DNA from: Thiomicrorhabdus sp. zzn3
Lineage (GTDB): Bacteria > Pseudomonadota > Gammaproteobacteria > Thiomicrospirales > Thiomicrospiraceae
DNA length: 64,000 nt
Reading direction: 5' to 3'
Assembly: GCF_029767755.1 (NCBI RefSeq)
Contig: NZ_JARUQS010000001.1
Coordinates: forward strand, 248,001 to 312,000
The translations under genes were made by a program, and so were the position numbers. The notes under the pieces are model-generated. The model worked only from the letters and a program-made list of their open reading frames with translations. It was not told the DNA's origin and did not search any database. How positions within the stretch are numbered: the stretch's first letter is position 1; every line of letters begins with the position of its first letter. This document shows positions 8,340-17,900 of this stretch, piece by piece.

Positions 8340-9284
8340 TTAAGAGACTCTCCTTGGGTTGAACCAGATATCGTAAAGAAGATTGTTGATCATTGAAAGT
8401 TCCGATTGAATCCAGTCTAAGTGGTCATGCAGTTCGTGGCTGCCTAAGATTAATAATTTCTCGGCATTTATTTTTTGTTGTAATAATTGCAATGCAGTTT
8501 GGACGGCCGATGGATTCGGTAGGTCGTCCATAATCGTGTACATGGCTTTTAAACAGTAGCTAAGTGAGCGTGCAGAAGAAGGGTCTTGTGTTAAAAAACT
8601 AATGACTTCCTGGCCTGAGATTTCACTTTGATATTGTTGGCGGTACATAAAATAAGAGCTGATCGAACGGAGCAAGTGCGCCCACAATATGGCATCAAAG
8701 TGGGATTCCTCTTCATTCTCAAAGCACTCTTGGGCAATGTACAAACCGCCTTCATCCAAGAGTCGGGTCGTCATGTCGGCGCGTTCAATAAACATGCCGA
8801 GCTTTAGAAAACGATAGGTGTCGTTCTGACTCATTGTACCCGACAGCATCCCTGAGAAGGCTTGGCATGCACGAATAATGACCGACAGCAATGCGTTTCT
8901 TTTGGCGCGTGTTTCGAAGTCTTCCTGTTGGGATTTAACGAGCAAATACAATTCATTAACGTGGACCCAGGCTTCCCTTGGCAAAATGTCTCGGGTTGTG
9001 CGAATATTTTCTCGCGCCCAACGTAGAGAGGACATCAGCGAGCTCGGGTTGTTCGGGTCGCTCAACAGCATGGTCATGCAGTTTTTTTCGCTGCGACTGT
9101 CGTAATTGGCGGCGAAATAGGCTTCGTTGCTGGTGATTTGCACCAGGCTGTACCAGCTGAGTTTGACCGATTTCGGGAGGTCCAGCATCAGTTGAGAATG
9201 AACTTTGGCCAACCGTGCCGTATTTTCCACGCGTTCGATATAGCGCGCCAGCCAATATACCCGTTCAGCTACTCTTGAAAGCAT
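8340..9284 (-). CDS. alpha-E domain protein (DUF403)
   Basis: A 314-residue all-helical protein that opens with MLSRVAERVYWLARYIERVENTAR split over the first 24 residues, the hallmark of the alpha-E (DUF403) family. These proteins are nearly always encoded next to circularly permuted ATP-grasp enzymes in predicted peptide-synthesis or protein-tagging systems; their biochemistry is not established. The start at 9284 has a CGGAGG box 7 bp upstream; an in-frame TTG further upstream (9311) would lie before that box. It overlaps the ATP-grasp gene by 16 bp, so the two are coupled. Confidence 0.88.
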   Translation of the reverse strand: MLSRVAERVYWLARYIERVENTARLAKVHSQLMLDLPKSVKLSWYSLVQITSNEAYFAANYDSRSEKNCMTMLLSDPNNPSSLMSSLRWARENIRTTRDILPREAWVHVNELYLLVKSQQEDFETRAKRNALLSVIIRACQAFSGMLSGTMSQNDTYRFLKLGMFIERADMTTRLLDEGGLYIAQECFENEEESHFDAILWAHLLRSISSYFMYRQQYQSEISGQEVISFLTQDPSSARSLSYCLKAMYTIMDDLPNPSAVQTALQLLQQKINAEKLLILGSHELHDHLDWIQSELSMINNLLYDIWFNPRRVS

Positions 9285-10735
9285 GCGTCTTCCTCCGTTA
9301 CTACAATCCAAGTGTCTTTTGATCCGCCCCCCTGGGAAGAGTTCACGACTAATGATCCCTTTTGTAATGCGACTCTCGTCAGTCCTCCGGCTGTTACATA
9401 AGATTTCTCTCCTTGAAGGATGAAAGGTCTCAGGTCAACGTGGCGAGGCTCTAGGCCTTCTTCGCATACCGTAGGAACGGTTGAGAGATTCAACGTAGGC
9501 TGTGCGATATAATTTCTGGGGTTATCTTGAATAAGTTTGGAAAAGGTCTCAATTTCCTCTTTTGAGGCTTTTGGGCCGATCAATAATCCGTATCCTCCCG
9601 ACTCATTGGCCGGTTTGACGACAAGTTCCGAAAGGTGCCCCAGCACGTAATCGCGGTCTTGTTTACGGCTGCACAGGTAGGTGGGAACGTTTTCAATGAT
9701 GGGCTCTTCATTTAAATAGAAGCGGATCATGTCGGGCACATAGGCATACACCACTTTGTCGTCGGCAACTCCGCATCCCGGTGCATTTGCGATAGCGACG
9801 TTGCCGGCTTTCCAAGCCCGCATTAAACCGGGAACACCTAGTGCAGAGTCTTTGCGAAAAACTTCCGGGTCAAGGAAGGCGTCGTCAATGCGGCGGTAAA
9901 TCACATCCACTCGCTTTAGGCCCTCAATATTGCGCATATAAACGCAGTTGTCTTCAAGAACGACAAGATCTGATCCTTCAACAAGTTCAGCCCCCATCTC
10001 ATGGGCGAGGTAGCTGTGTTCATAGTACGCGGAGTTGAAAATGCCCGGGGTCAACACCACGACTTCGGGATTGTCGCTCTCATGCGGGCATAGAGAGCGC
10101 AACATGGACAAGAGTTGCATGGGATATTGATCAATGGGAAGGATGTTCATGTCCTGAAACACTTCTGGCATGACCTGTTTCATCACCGCACGGTTTTCCA
10201 ACATGTAGGAGACTCCGGATGGAACTCTTAAATTATCTTCAAGTACATAGACGGTGCCGCTGGCGTCTCTTACCAAGTCTGAACCGCAGATGCAGGCCCA
10301 TGAGCTGTGCTTTAGGCGCATTCCTCGGCATTCGGGGCGGTAATCTTTTGAGGAAAGAATGACTTCCTTGGGGATGACTTTGGCTTTAAAGATTTGTTGA
10401 TCGTTATAAACGTCTTCAATAAACAGGTTGAGTGCTTTTAAGCGCTGTTTCAGGCCTGTGCTTATGCTCTGCCATTCTTGACTGCAAATGGTTCGGGGAA
10501 AAACATCAAAGGGCCAAAGGCGATCGATATTTCCATTGTCACTGTAAACGGTGAAGGAAATTCCCATTTGTGCGATAGCGGCTTCAGAGCTCTTTTGCAG
10601 TTCTTGAAAGGAGTTGAAAAAGGTATCGTTAAGTTGAGAGAACAGTTGTTTGGCGGATTCTCTGGGTTGATCCGGGGCGGCGAGCGCCTCATCGTAAAAA
10701 TTGTTTACCGGATAGTGGCGTAATGATGTGAGCAT
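9269..10735 (-). CDS. circularly permuted ATP-grasp protein (DUF404/DUF407)
   Basis: A 488-residue protein of the circularly permuted type 2 ATP-grasp family, predicted to form amide bonds between peptides or amino acids at the cost of ATP. Family marks include DVFPRTICSQEW near residue 80, YVLEDNLRVPSGVSYMLENR near residue 165, VDVIYRRIDDAFLDP near residue 275 and VVKPANESGGYGLLIGP near residue 370. In the wider family it works with alpha-E and often a transglutaminase-like peptidase and an Anbu-type hydrolase; the last two are not in this window. ATG 10735 is preceded by AAAGG; a GTG 9 bp upstream is less likely. It is the first gene of the minus-strand operon. Confidence 0.88.
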   Translation of the reverse strand: MLTSLRHYPVNNFYDEALAAPDQPRESAKQLFSQLNDTFFNSFQELQKSSEAAIAQMGISFTVYSDNGNIDRLWPFDVFPRTICSQEWQSISTGLKQRLKALNLFIEDVYNDQQIFKAKVIPKEVILSSKDYRPECRGMRLKHSSWACICGSDLVRDASGTVYVLEDNLRVPSGVSYMLENRAVMKQVMPEVFQDMNILPIDQYPMQLLSMLRSLCPHESDNPEVVVLTPGIFNSAYYEHSYLAHEMGAELVEGSDLVVLEDNCVYMRNIEGLKRVDVIYRRIDDAFLDPEVFRKDSALGVPGLMRAWKAGNVAIANAPGCGVADDKVVYAYVPDMIRFYLNEEPIIENVPTYLCSRKQDRDYVLGHLSELVVKPANESGGYGLLIGPKASKEEIETFSKLIQDNPRNYIAQPTLNLSTVPTVCEEGLEPRHVDLRPFILQGEKSYVTAGGLTRVALQKGSLVVNSSQGGGSKDTWIVVTEEDACFQE

Positions 10736-10757
10736 GGTCAACACCTTTGTTGTGGTT

Positions 10758-10771
10758 TTAAGTTAACTTAA
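10758..10771. promoter_or_regulatory. 14-bp palindrome upstream of the ATP-grasp operon
   Basis: TTAAGTTAACTTAA is a perfect palindrome centred 30 bp upstream of the ATP-grasp start on the minus strand. It may be an operator for the three-gene operon. No known regulator consensus is recognised, and AT-rich palindromes of this length can arise by chance. Confidence 0.3.
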
Positions 10772-11054
10772 CAACAATTGTGCGATAGGTTTAAATTGTT
10801 TATTTTTCAATGTCTTAATTTTATTTGGGGCGGAGTAAAGGGCATGTGTTAACAAGCGTTTGAAACAAAATGGTGCGACGTGAGCATCCGTTTTATTTCA
10901 GTGATTCAAAGAGTTTGCCGTGTTGAAGCTTTTCTAAGCTGTAAAGAGAATGTTTTATTTTGGTGCAATTTTGTTTCTGTTTTTAGTTTATAGCAGAGTT
11001 GTTGTTTGTTAACTGTTTGAATATAAATTAAAAAATATATTTGGAACCGTTAAT
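10772..11054. other. divergent intergenic region
   Basis: This AT-rich stretch separates the minus-strand ATP-grasp operon from the plus-strand ABC transporter operon and must hold promoters for both. No gene, no guanidine-I riboswitch-like conserved block and no clear -35/-10 pair could be recognised by eye. Together with the flanking palindromes at 10758-10771 and 11055-11084, the non-coding gap is about 350 bp. Confidence 0.5.
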
Positions 11055-11084
11055 GTTATTACGAATTTCAATAATTGTAATAAC
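11055..11084. promoter_or_regulatory. 30-bp inverted-repeat operator, NikR-type geometry, before the ABC permease
   Basis: GTTATTAC-N14-GTAATAAC, perfect 8-bp arms with a 14-bp spacer. The same arms (TTATTAC/GTAATAA) and the same spacer length occur again at 24170-24199 before the substrate-binding-protein gene. The E. coli nik operator is GTATGAC-N14-GTCATAC, so total geometry is identical and five of seven half-site bases agree. A NikR-fold regulator is encoded downstream in this operon (13014-13460), making it the natural candidate to bind here. The repeat ends directly at a possible GTG start, so bound protein would block transcription or translation initiation. Confidence 0.8.
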
Positions 11085-12062
11085 GTGGTATCCAAAGATA
11101 TGAGTTTGTTGCCTAAAACATGGTTTGTTCCTAGAGCCCCATTAGATGTCCGCTCTCGTTATTTTTTAATATTTTCCAGCTTTCTTCTGCCGTTGTTTAT
11201 TTGGTCTTTAGTGAGTTATGTCCCTCAGTTATGGCACCCTAAGATCGAAATCACTGATTCCGGGGATGCCGGTTATTTAAGAGTGGGGATGCTGGTTGAT
11301 AAAGAAATTTTCTACCGAGAGGTGGAGAAAAAAGAATCGGAAGGCAAAGTGGCTCCGGAAGGATTTCCGTCTAATCCGGTTTATCTTCCAGCCCCTCATG
11401 AGGTGGCTACCGCGCTCTATACCGCCTTTACCACGCCGCCCAAAAGATCGAACGAACCTTGGTTGCACGAGAGCCTCCTGCACAGTATTCAAGTCATTGC
11501 CTGGGGATTTTTTTGGGCCGTTTTGATCGGCGTGCCTTTGGGTATTTTGGCCGGTACCTATGAAGCGTTTGCAAAGTTGATCGAGCCGTTTACCGAATTT
11601 TTCAGATACCTTCCCGCTCCCGCGTTCGGGGCTTTAGCCGTGGCTATTTTGGGTATTTATGACGCCCCCAAGATCGCGATCATTTTTATAGGAACCGTCT
11701 TTCAAATGATCCTGATCGTTGCGAACACGACCAGGAAATTAAGTCCGGCCTTGGTTGAGGCAGCGCTGACGCTGGGATGTAACGGGGCTTCCCTGCTAAA
11801 ACGCGTCATTGTTCCGGGTGTTCTGCCCGATTTGTATCGAGACATGCGAATTCTTTTGGGATGGGCATGGACCTATTTGATTGTCGCGGAATTGATTGGA
11901 ACCAGCTCTGGAATTACCTGGTTCATTACGCAACAAGCCCGATATAAGAACTTCGACAATGTGTTTGCAGCCATTTTGATCATTGGCGTGATCGGACTGG
12001 TAACGGATCTGATCCTGGCTTGGTTGGGCAGAAGACTCTTTCCTTGGAACAACAGTAAATAA
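11085..12062 (+). CDS. ABC transporter permease, urea/guanidine-carboxylase-associated (NrtB/TauC type)
   Basis: A 325-residue inner-membrane permease of the nitrate/taurine/sulfonate importer class. It has an N-terminal membrane helix (YFLIFSSFLLPLFIWSLVSY), a periplasmic segment of about 80 residues, then the conserved core with the EAA-type loop (EAALTLGCNGASLLKRVIVPG). It begins an operon with an ABC ATPase, a NikR-like regulator, DUF1989 proteins, carboxylase and allophanate hydrolase, so import of urea, guanidine or a close analogue is the likely job. No substrate-binding gene is adjacent; the best candidate is at 24211. The start is uncertain: GTG 11085 abuts the operator and ATG 11100 is the alternative, neither with a good ribosome binding site. 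Confidence 0.85.
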   Translation: MVSKDMSLLPKTWFVPRAPLDVRSRYFLIFSSFLLPLFIWSLVSYVPQLWHPKIEITDSGDAGYLRVGMLVDKEIFYREVEKKESEGKVAPEGFPSNPVYLPAPHEVATALYTAFTTPPKRSNEPWLHESLLHSIQVIAWGFFWAVLIGVPLGILAGTYEAFAKLIEPFTEFFRYLPAPAFGALAVAILGIYDAPKIAIIFIGTVFQMILIVANTTRKLSPALVEAALTLGCNGASLLKRVIVPGVLPDLYRDMRILLGWAWTYLIVAELIGTSSGITWFITQQARYKNFDNVFAAILIIGVIGLVTDLILAWLGRRLFPWNNSK

Positions 12063-12073
12063 AGGTTGACCCC

Positions 12074-13000
12074 ATGAATCACAATGAACATAACCCCAAT
12101 CGTCATCCTCTTGCTGATTTATATACTCCTGAAATTACAGCGCGTTTTGAGCGCATTCGGAATCGTCCGGTAGCGATTGAAGTAAATCAGCTGCGAAAAA
12201 CGTTTTACCACAAAAAACAGGAAAACCTGGTTCTTGGAGGGATCGATTTCAATGCGCACCAAAGAGAGTTTATGTGCGTTGTGGGGCCGTCCGGTTGCGG
12301 TAAGTCGACCTTGGCCAGAACGATTGCAGGCTTGGAAACGCATGACTCCGGAGACATGATAGTGGCTGGTTCTCATGTGAGTGGTCCTGGTCCGGATCGA
12401 GGCATGGTGTTTCAAAAATACACGCTTTTCCCGTGGATGTCCGTCAAGAAAAATGTCATGTTTGGTTTGGTGCAGTCCGGTCAAGACAAGGCGGATGCCG
12501 AGCGGGATGCACTGCAGTGGATCGATCTGGTGGGGCTGTCGAAGTATGCAGAATCTTATCCGCATCAATTGTCGGGCGGGATGCAGCAGCGTGTTGCCAT
12601 AGCAAGGGCTCTGGCGGCACAACCTAAGGTATTGTTGATGGATGAACCCTTCTCGGCATTGGATCCGCAAAATCGCGCCAAGATGCAGCAGTATCTTCTG
12701 GAAATCTGGCAAAACATCGATATTACCATTTTGTTTATTACCCACGACTTGGACGAAGCGGTCTATCTTTCCGATCGTGTTTTGGTTTTGGATGCGCACC
12801 CGGGAAGGGTCAGGGAAATATTGGAGGTACCGCTGCCAAGGCCGAGACCGATTGAGCTGATGTTGAGTGATGAGTTTCAGGCGACCAAACGTTATTTGGA
12901 GAGTCTTGTGCATCCTCCTATTACCCATCTGGATGTCGAAGAGAAACTGAGTATGGTGCAAATGGTGCCGGTGGATTCTGAAGTCCCTAACATTTTTTAG
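12074..13000 (+). CDS. ABC transporter ATP-binding protein (NrtD/TauB type)
   Basis: A 308-residue ATPase that powers the permease encoded 11 bp upstream. Walker A (GPSGCGKST, about residue 73), Q-loop (VFQKYTLFPW), signature (LSGGMQQR) and Walker B (VLLMDEPFSALD) with the switch histidine (FITHD) are all present. The C-terminal 50 residues beyond the ABC core are family-specific. AAGG precedes the ATG by 8 bp. Substrate is inferred from the downstream carboxylase. Confidence 0.92.
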   Translation: MNHNEHNPNRHPLADLYTPEITARFERIRNRPVAIEVNQLRKTFYHKKQENLVLGGIDFNAHQREFMCVVGPSGCGKSTLARTIAGLETHDSGDMIVAGSHVSGPGPDRGMVFQKYTLFPWMSVKKNVMFGLVQSGQDKADAERDALQWIDLVGLSKYAESYPHQLSGGMQQRVAIARALAAQPKVLLMDEPFSALDPQNRAKMQQYLLEIWQNIDITILFITHDLDEAVYLSDRVLVLDAHPGRVREILEVPLPRPRPIELMLSDEFQATKRYLESLVHPPITHLDVEEKLSMVQMVPVDSEVPNIF

Positions 13001-13013
13001 AATCGGTGAAACT

Positions 13014-13460
13014 ATGAATAAGTCAAACTTGGTCAGAGTAAGCGCTTCCATGCCGGCAAAAGTCCTAGAAGACTTAGATCGCTTGGTCAAGAGGCGAGGG
13101 TTTCAAAACCGTTCGGCTCTTCTGACGGAGATGATCCAAAAGGAAGTGGCGTTACAGAACCAAAAACACAGTGATGAGGTGATGGCCGGTACGGTGACGC
13201 TCTTTTATGACCATACCATTTTAGGGCTACAGCACAAACTTAACGAAATTAAACACAAGTATGTAGCGGAAATCATCTCCTCTACACAGATTCAATTGGT
13301 TGATCAACACACTTTGGAAGTCAATCTTCTGCAGGGATCAGCACAAACCCTGCAAATGATCAGTGACGAGATGATTGCCAATCGCGGTGTCAAAACCGGT
13401 AGCTTGTATTTGGTGAATTCGGTGATTCCACCGATTCAGAGTCAGAGCCATGCAAGTTGA
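13014..13460 (+). CDS. NikR-like ribbon-helix-helix/ACT regulator lacking most nickel ligands
   Basis: A 148-residue protein with the two-domain layout of NikR. An N-terminal ribbon-helix-helix (residues 7-45: VRVSASM, then LEDLDRLVKRRGFQNRSALL) aligns with the E. coli domain; the DNA-contacting strand has Arg8, Ser10 and Ser12 where E. coli has Arg3, Thr5 and Thr7. The ACT-like C-terminal domain ends with the conserved MIANRGVKTGSLYLV. Of the high-affinity nickel ligands, His87, His89 and Cys95 of E. coli align to Gln92, Gln94 and Thr100 here; only the His76 equivalent (His81) is kept. It should therefore sense something other than Ni(II), plausibly a pathway compound. It lies 13 bp after the ABC ATPase, and two NikR-geometry operators flank the regulon. 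The family call is firm; the ligand is unknown. Confidence 0.85.
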   Translation: MNKSNLVRVSASMPAKVLEDLDRLVKRRGFQNRSALLTEMIQKEVALQNQKHSDEVMAGTVTLFYDHTILGLQHKLNEIKHKYVAEIISSTQIQLVDQHTLEVNLLQGSAQTLQMISDEMIANRGVKTGSLYLVNSVIPPIQSQSHAS

Positions 13461-13490
13461 TTCATGTTTGATATGAGAAAAGAGGAATTT

Positions 13491-14234
13491 ATGGAAAATT
13501 CAGTTTCTAAAATTTGGTCTGAAACGATCCAGGCCGGCGCGCATTGGTCGGGCGTGATTCGTCGAGGCACCACCTTGAGAGTCAAGGATTTGCAAGGCGG
13601 AGCGAATGTCTCCATGTTGATGTACAACTTGGAAGTGCCGAGTGAACGCTACAACATGCCTGACACTTTAAAAGGACAGAAAACCGCGTTTTTAACGGCG
13701 CCTAATGTCTGTTATTCGGATATGGGGCGAGTCATGTGTTCGATTGTTGAAGACACCTGCGGTTGGCACGACACCATTGGCGGTATATCAAACGCTAAAT
13801 TGGTCGAAGAAAAATTCGGGCAGGCCTCCTATCAGGAAGTGCATAACGATTATTTTAAAAACGGTTACGACAGTTTAGTCAACGAGCTCGAAAAATGGAG
13901 TTTGCAAGCTAAGGATTTGGTGCCGAACATCAACTGGTTCAGCAAAATTCGAGTTGAAAATGACGGCGCCATGACGTTTGTGGAAGGCAACAGCCAGGCG
14001 GGCGATTACGTGGATCTGCGCTTTGAAATGGATTGTATCGTTGTGCTGTCAACCTGTCAGCATCCGCTTGATTCAGCCTCTAGTTATGCGCCAAAACCGA
14101 TTGAACTGACGGTGTCTAAATCGGCTCCGATGCAAAGTGATGACGCTTGCCTGCGCCACAAGCCTGAAAACGAGCGCGCTTTCTATAACACCGCTATCTA
14201 TTATGGAGAAAAGCCTTATGACTTTAGCCACTGA
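13491..14234 (+). CDS. DUF1989 protein, urea-carboxylase-associated (carboxyguanidine deiminase subunit-like)
   Basis: A 247-residue DUF1989 protein. Typical segments are [11 protein letters not shown] near residue 91, [16 protein letters not shown] near residue 115, PNINWFSKI near residue 145 and [24 protein letters not shown] near residue 170. Pairs of such proteins in carboxylase operons, long called urea-amidolyase-associated proteins 1 and 2, were shown in guanidine-degrading bacteria to form carboxyguanidine deiminase, which turns carboxyguanidine into allophanate and ammonia. I chose ATG 13491 (AGAGGA 5 bp upstream); the frame is open from 13464. It overlaps the paralogous next gene by 17 bp. 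Which of the two subunits it is was not determined. Confidence 0.85.
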   Translation: MENSVSKIWSETIQAGAHWSGVIRRGTTLRVKDLQGGANVSMLMYNLEVPSERYNMPDTLKGQKTAFLTAPNVCYSDMGRVMCSIVEDTCGWHDTIGGISNAKLVEEKFGQASYQEVHNDYFKNGYDSLVNELEKWSLQAKDLVPNINWFSKIRVENDGAMTFVEGNSQAGDYVDLRFEMDCIVVLSTCQHPLDSASSYAPKPIELTVSKSAPMQSDDACLRHKPENERAFYNTAIYYGEKPYDFSH

Positions 14235-14859
14235 AGAAATTATGCCAAGCCAGATTGTCCATAGAGAGACCGTTAAAGCGGGCGATCCTTGGATGCATGT
14301 GGTCAAAGCGGGAGAGACGTTCCGTATTGTGGATCTGGAAGGAAACCAGGCGGTGGATACGCTGTTTTATAACGCCAACAACACCGAAGAGCGTTACAGC
14401 GCGACCGACACCATCAAGTCGCAAGGGAACATTTATTTAACGACAGGCTCGGTATTGCGTTCTAACTTGGGCAATCCCATGCTGACGATTACCGCAGACA
14501 CTTGCGGGCGTCACGATACGTTAGGCGGCGCGTGCTCGGCGGAGAGCAATACGGTGCGTTACTCGATCGATAAACGTCATATGCACTCCTGTCGAGACAG
14601 TTTCCTGGTGGCGTTGGATAAGTGGGACCATGGCATGAGTAAGCGCGACCTGTCCAGCAACATCAACTTTTTTATGAACGTACCGGTTTCACCGGAGGGG
14701 CATTTGGATTTTGACGACGGCATTTCGGCGCCGGGACGTTTTGTGGAAATGAAGGCGGAAATGGATGTGCTGGTACTGGTTTCAAACTGCCCGCAACTCA
14801 ATAATCCATGTAACGGATACAACCCGACTCCGGTAGAAATGCTGATCTGGCAGGAGTAA
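14218..14859 (+). CDS. DUF1989 protein, second urea-carboxylase-associated subunit
   Basis: A 213-residue paralogue of the preceding protein. It carries [22 protein letters not shown] near residue 98, [11 protein letters not shown] near residue 120, [12 protein letters not shown] near residue 143 and [24 protein letters not shown] near residue 173. The shared CGxHDT motif with nearby conserved Cys and His suggests a common metal or catalytic site in the pair. ATG 14218 has a GGAG box at proper distance inside the upstream gene; the frame is open back to 14137. As part of a heteromer it probably deiminates the carboxylase product; this follows from work on guanidine operons, not from sequence alone. 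Confidence 0.85.
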   Translation: MTLATEEIMPSQIVHRETVKAGDPWMHVVKAGETFRIVDLEGNQAVDTLFYNANNTEERYSATDTIKSQGNIYLTTGSVLRSNLGNPMLTITADTCGRHDTLGGACSAESNTVRYSIDKRHMHSCRDSFLVALDKWDHGMSKRDLSSNINFFMNVPVSPEGHLDFDDGISAPGRFVEMKAEMDVLVLVSNCPQLNNPCNGYNPTPVEMLIWQE

Positions 14860-14967
14860 CTCGGCCAGCCGCGGAGTTCAGGACGACCTGATAGCTTGAT
14901 GAGCACTCCAAGAACAAATTAAAAGTGGGACGACTCACTCGGCGATCAAGAGCAAAGAGAGATAAGA

Positions 14968-17900
14968 ATGTTTTCAAAAGTATTGGTGGCAAACCGTGGT
15001 GCGATTGCAACACGCATCATGCGCACGTTGAAAAAAATGAATATTCGTTCGGTGGCATTGGCATCCGAAGTGGATCAGGGATCGTTGCATGTCCAGATGG
15101 CGGATGAGGTCATTCTGCTGAAAGGCGCCACGGCGACTGAAACTTACCTGAATGTTCCTTTAATCCTTGAAGAAGCACTTGAATTAGGCGTGGAGGCGAT
15201 TCATCCGGGGTACGGTTTTTTGAGCGAAAACGACTCTTTTGCCGAGATGTGTGAGGCGGCTGGGATTACGTTTATCGGGCCACGTCCGCAACATATTCGA
15301 GAATTCGGTTTAAAACACACGGCACGTGAGCTGGCGATTAAAAGCAGCGTGCCTCTGTTGCCGGGGTCGGATCTGCTGGATGATGTGGCGCATGCACTGC
15401 AAGAAGCGGAGCGGGTCGGTTATCCTGTAATGCTCAAGAGTACCGCCGGAGGAGGCGGAATCGGCATGCAGAAATGCCACTCTGCGGCAGAGTTGTCAGA
15501 AGCCTTTGAGCAGGTGGTGCGTCTGAGTCAGAATGCCTTCGCCCAAAACGGCGTGTTTATCGAGAAATTCGTCACCAATGCACGCCATATTGAAATCCAG
15601 ATTTTCGGTGATGGCCAGGGCAATGTGGTGTCGTTTGGGGAGCGTGACTGTTCCTTGCAGCGCCGTAATCAGAAGGTGGTGGAAGAGACGCCGGTGGTCA
15701 ATATCGATCGTGCGCTGGTAGACGCGATGGAAGCGGATGCTGTCCGTTTAGGCAAGCTGGTTTCTTATCAATCGGCGGGTACGGTTGAGTATGTTTATGA
15801 TGCGGATACCAATGAATATTACTTCCTTGAAGTGAACACCCGTTTGCAGGTGGAGCACGGCATTACCGAGACGGTGCGTGATGTGGATCTGGTCGAGTGG
15901 ATGCTGGAAGTGGCCTATCACCAGCGCTTCCCGGAAGCAGTCAAGCCGGCTAAAGGCCATTCGATTGAAGTGCGGGTGTATGCCGAAGATCCGGCCAAGA
16001 ATTTCCAGCCCAGCAGCGGCAAGGTGACCCAGTGGCAAATGCCGGAAAATGCCCGCGTAGACACCTGGGTGTCGACCGGACAGGAGGTCAGTTCATTTTA
16101 CGACCCGATGCTGTCAAAAATCATTGTCAGTGCCGAGAATCGCGAAGCGGCAATTCAGGAGCTGCAGAAAGCGCTCGAGTCGACCCGAATTTACGGTTTT
16201 GAAACCAATGTCCGTTACTTGACCTCGCTCTCCTACGATAACGGTTTTATCAAAGGAAGCGAGCTTTACACCCGTTATTTGGCGGACTTTGCACCGCAGC
16301 CTTCGACGGTAGAGGTCTTGAATCCGGGAACCCACTCTATGCTTGTCAGCTATCCCGGGCGCGTGGGACACTGGGATGTCGGGGTACCGCCATCCGGGCC
16401 GATGGATGCCTTGGCGCACCGGTTGGCAAACCGCTGTTTGCAGAATGTTCAAGAAGCCTCCACCATTGAAATGACGGTTTCCGGCGTCAGTCTCAAATTC
16501 AATCGAGATACGGTGATCTGTTTGACCGGGGCTGATATTCAGCCGACCCTGGATAAGCAGCCGATAGCCATGTGGCAACCGGTTGCCGTCAAAGCGGGTC
16601 AAGTACTGAAATCCAAAGTGATTAAAGAGGTGGGGCAGCGCGCGTATCTTGCGATCTCCGGCGGCTTTGACGTGCCGGAGTATATGGGCAGTGAAACCAC
16701 CTTCTCTCTTGGTGGATTTGGCGGACATGGTGGCCGTTTATTGCGTGCCGGTGATGTTTTGCCGATCCATGAAATGAACCAGTCAAGCGGCGAGTTAGCG
16801 CCGATTCCTGAAGCGTTGATTCCGAGTTATGCCAATCAGTATGAGATTGCCGTGACCTACGGGCCGCAGGGGGCGCCGGATTTTTTCACCGACAAAGACA
16901 TTGAAACCTTCTTTTCGGCCGAATGGAAAGTGCACTATAACTCGAGTCGAACCGGGATCCGTCTGATTGGTCCCAAGCCGGAGTGGGCGCGTGACGACGG
17001 TGGAGAAGCTGGATTGCACCCGTCGAATATCCACGACAATCCCTATGCGATCGGAGCGATCGACTTTACCGGCGACATGCCGGTGATTTTGGCCCAGGAC
17101 GGCCCGAGTCTGGGCGGTTTTGTCTGCCCGGCCACCATCATTCAGGCCAACCAGTGGATCATGGGGCAGTTGCGTCCTGGCGATAAAGTGCGCTTTAAAG
17201 CGGTGTCGATTGAAACCGCTGAAGCGCAGATGAAGGCGTTTGAGCGTTGGGTGGAGAATTATGAACAGCCTGAGGATTTGAGGTTTCTGGCTAACCCGAC
17301 GCAAGAGTCGTGCATCTTGCTGGAGTTGGATGAAACCCAGCACGAAGTGGGCATTCGTTATCGCCGCTCCGGCGACAGCAACCTGTTGATCGAATTTGGC
17401 AAAATGGAGCTGGACATCGCCCTTCGTTTCCGCGGCCAAGTGCTGTATGAAAAGCTTAAAGAGTTGAATTGGTCTTGTATTATCGATTTGACCCCGGGTA
17501 TTCGCAGTCTTCAGGTGCATTACGATGCCAAACAGATCTCGCAGATGGATTTAGTCAACCGCATTCAGGAAGTGGAAGCCGAATTGTCCAGCGGTGGGGA
17601 TATGGTGGTGAAAAGCCGCATTGTGCATTTGCCGTTGTCTTGGGACGACCCGAGCACGCAACTGGCGATTGACAAGTACACCCAGTCGGTGCGCCCGGAC
17701 GCCCCATGGTGTCCGAGCAATATTGAATTCATTCGCCGCATTAACGGTTTGGACTCGATTGAAGAGGTCAAAAAAATCGTGTTCGATGCCAATTACCTGG
17801 TCATGGGCTTGGGGGATGTCTATCTCGGCGCGCCGGTGGCCACGCCATTGGATCCGCGTCACCGCCTGGTCACTACCAAATATAATCCGGCGCGTACCTG

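Noticed and set aside
10736-11100. Search by eye for a guanidine-I (ykkC) riboswitch before the ABC operon
   Set aside because: No GC-rich conserved ykkC-like block was seen in this AT-rich region; a covariance-model search would be needed to exclude it.
12119-13090. Open frame of 323 codons on the minus strand across the ABC ATPase
   Set aside because: Antisense shadow of a gene with all ABC motifs.
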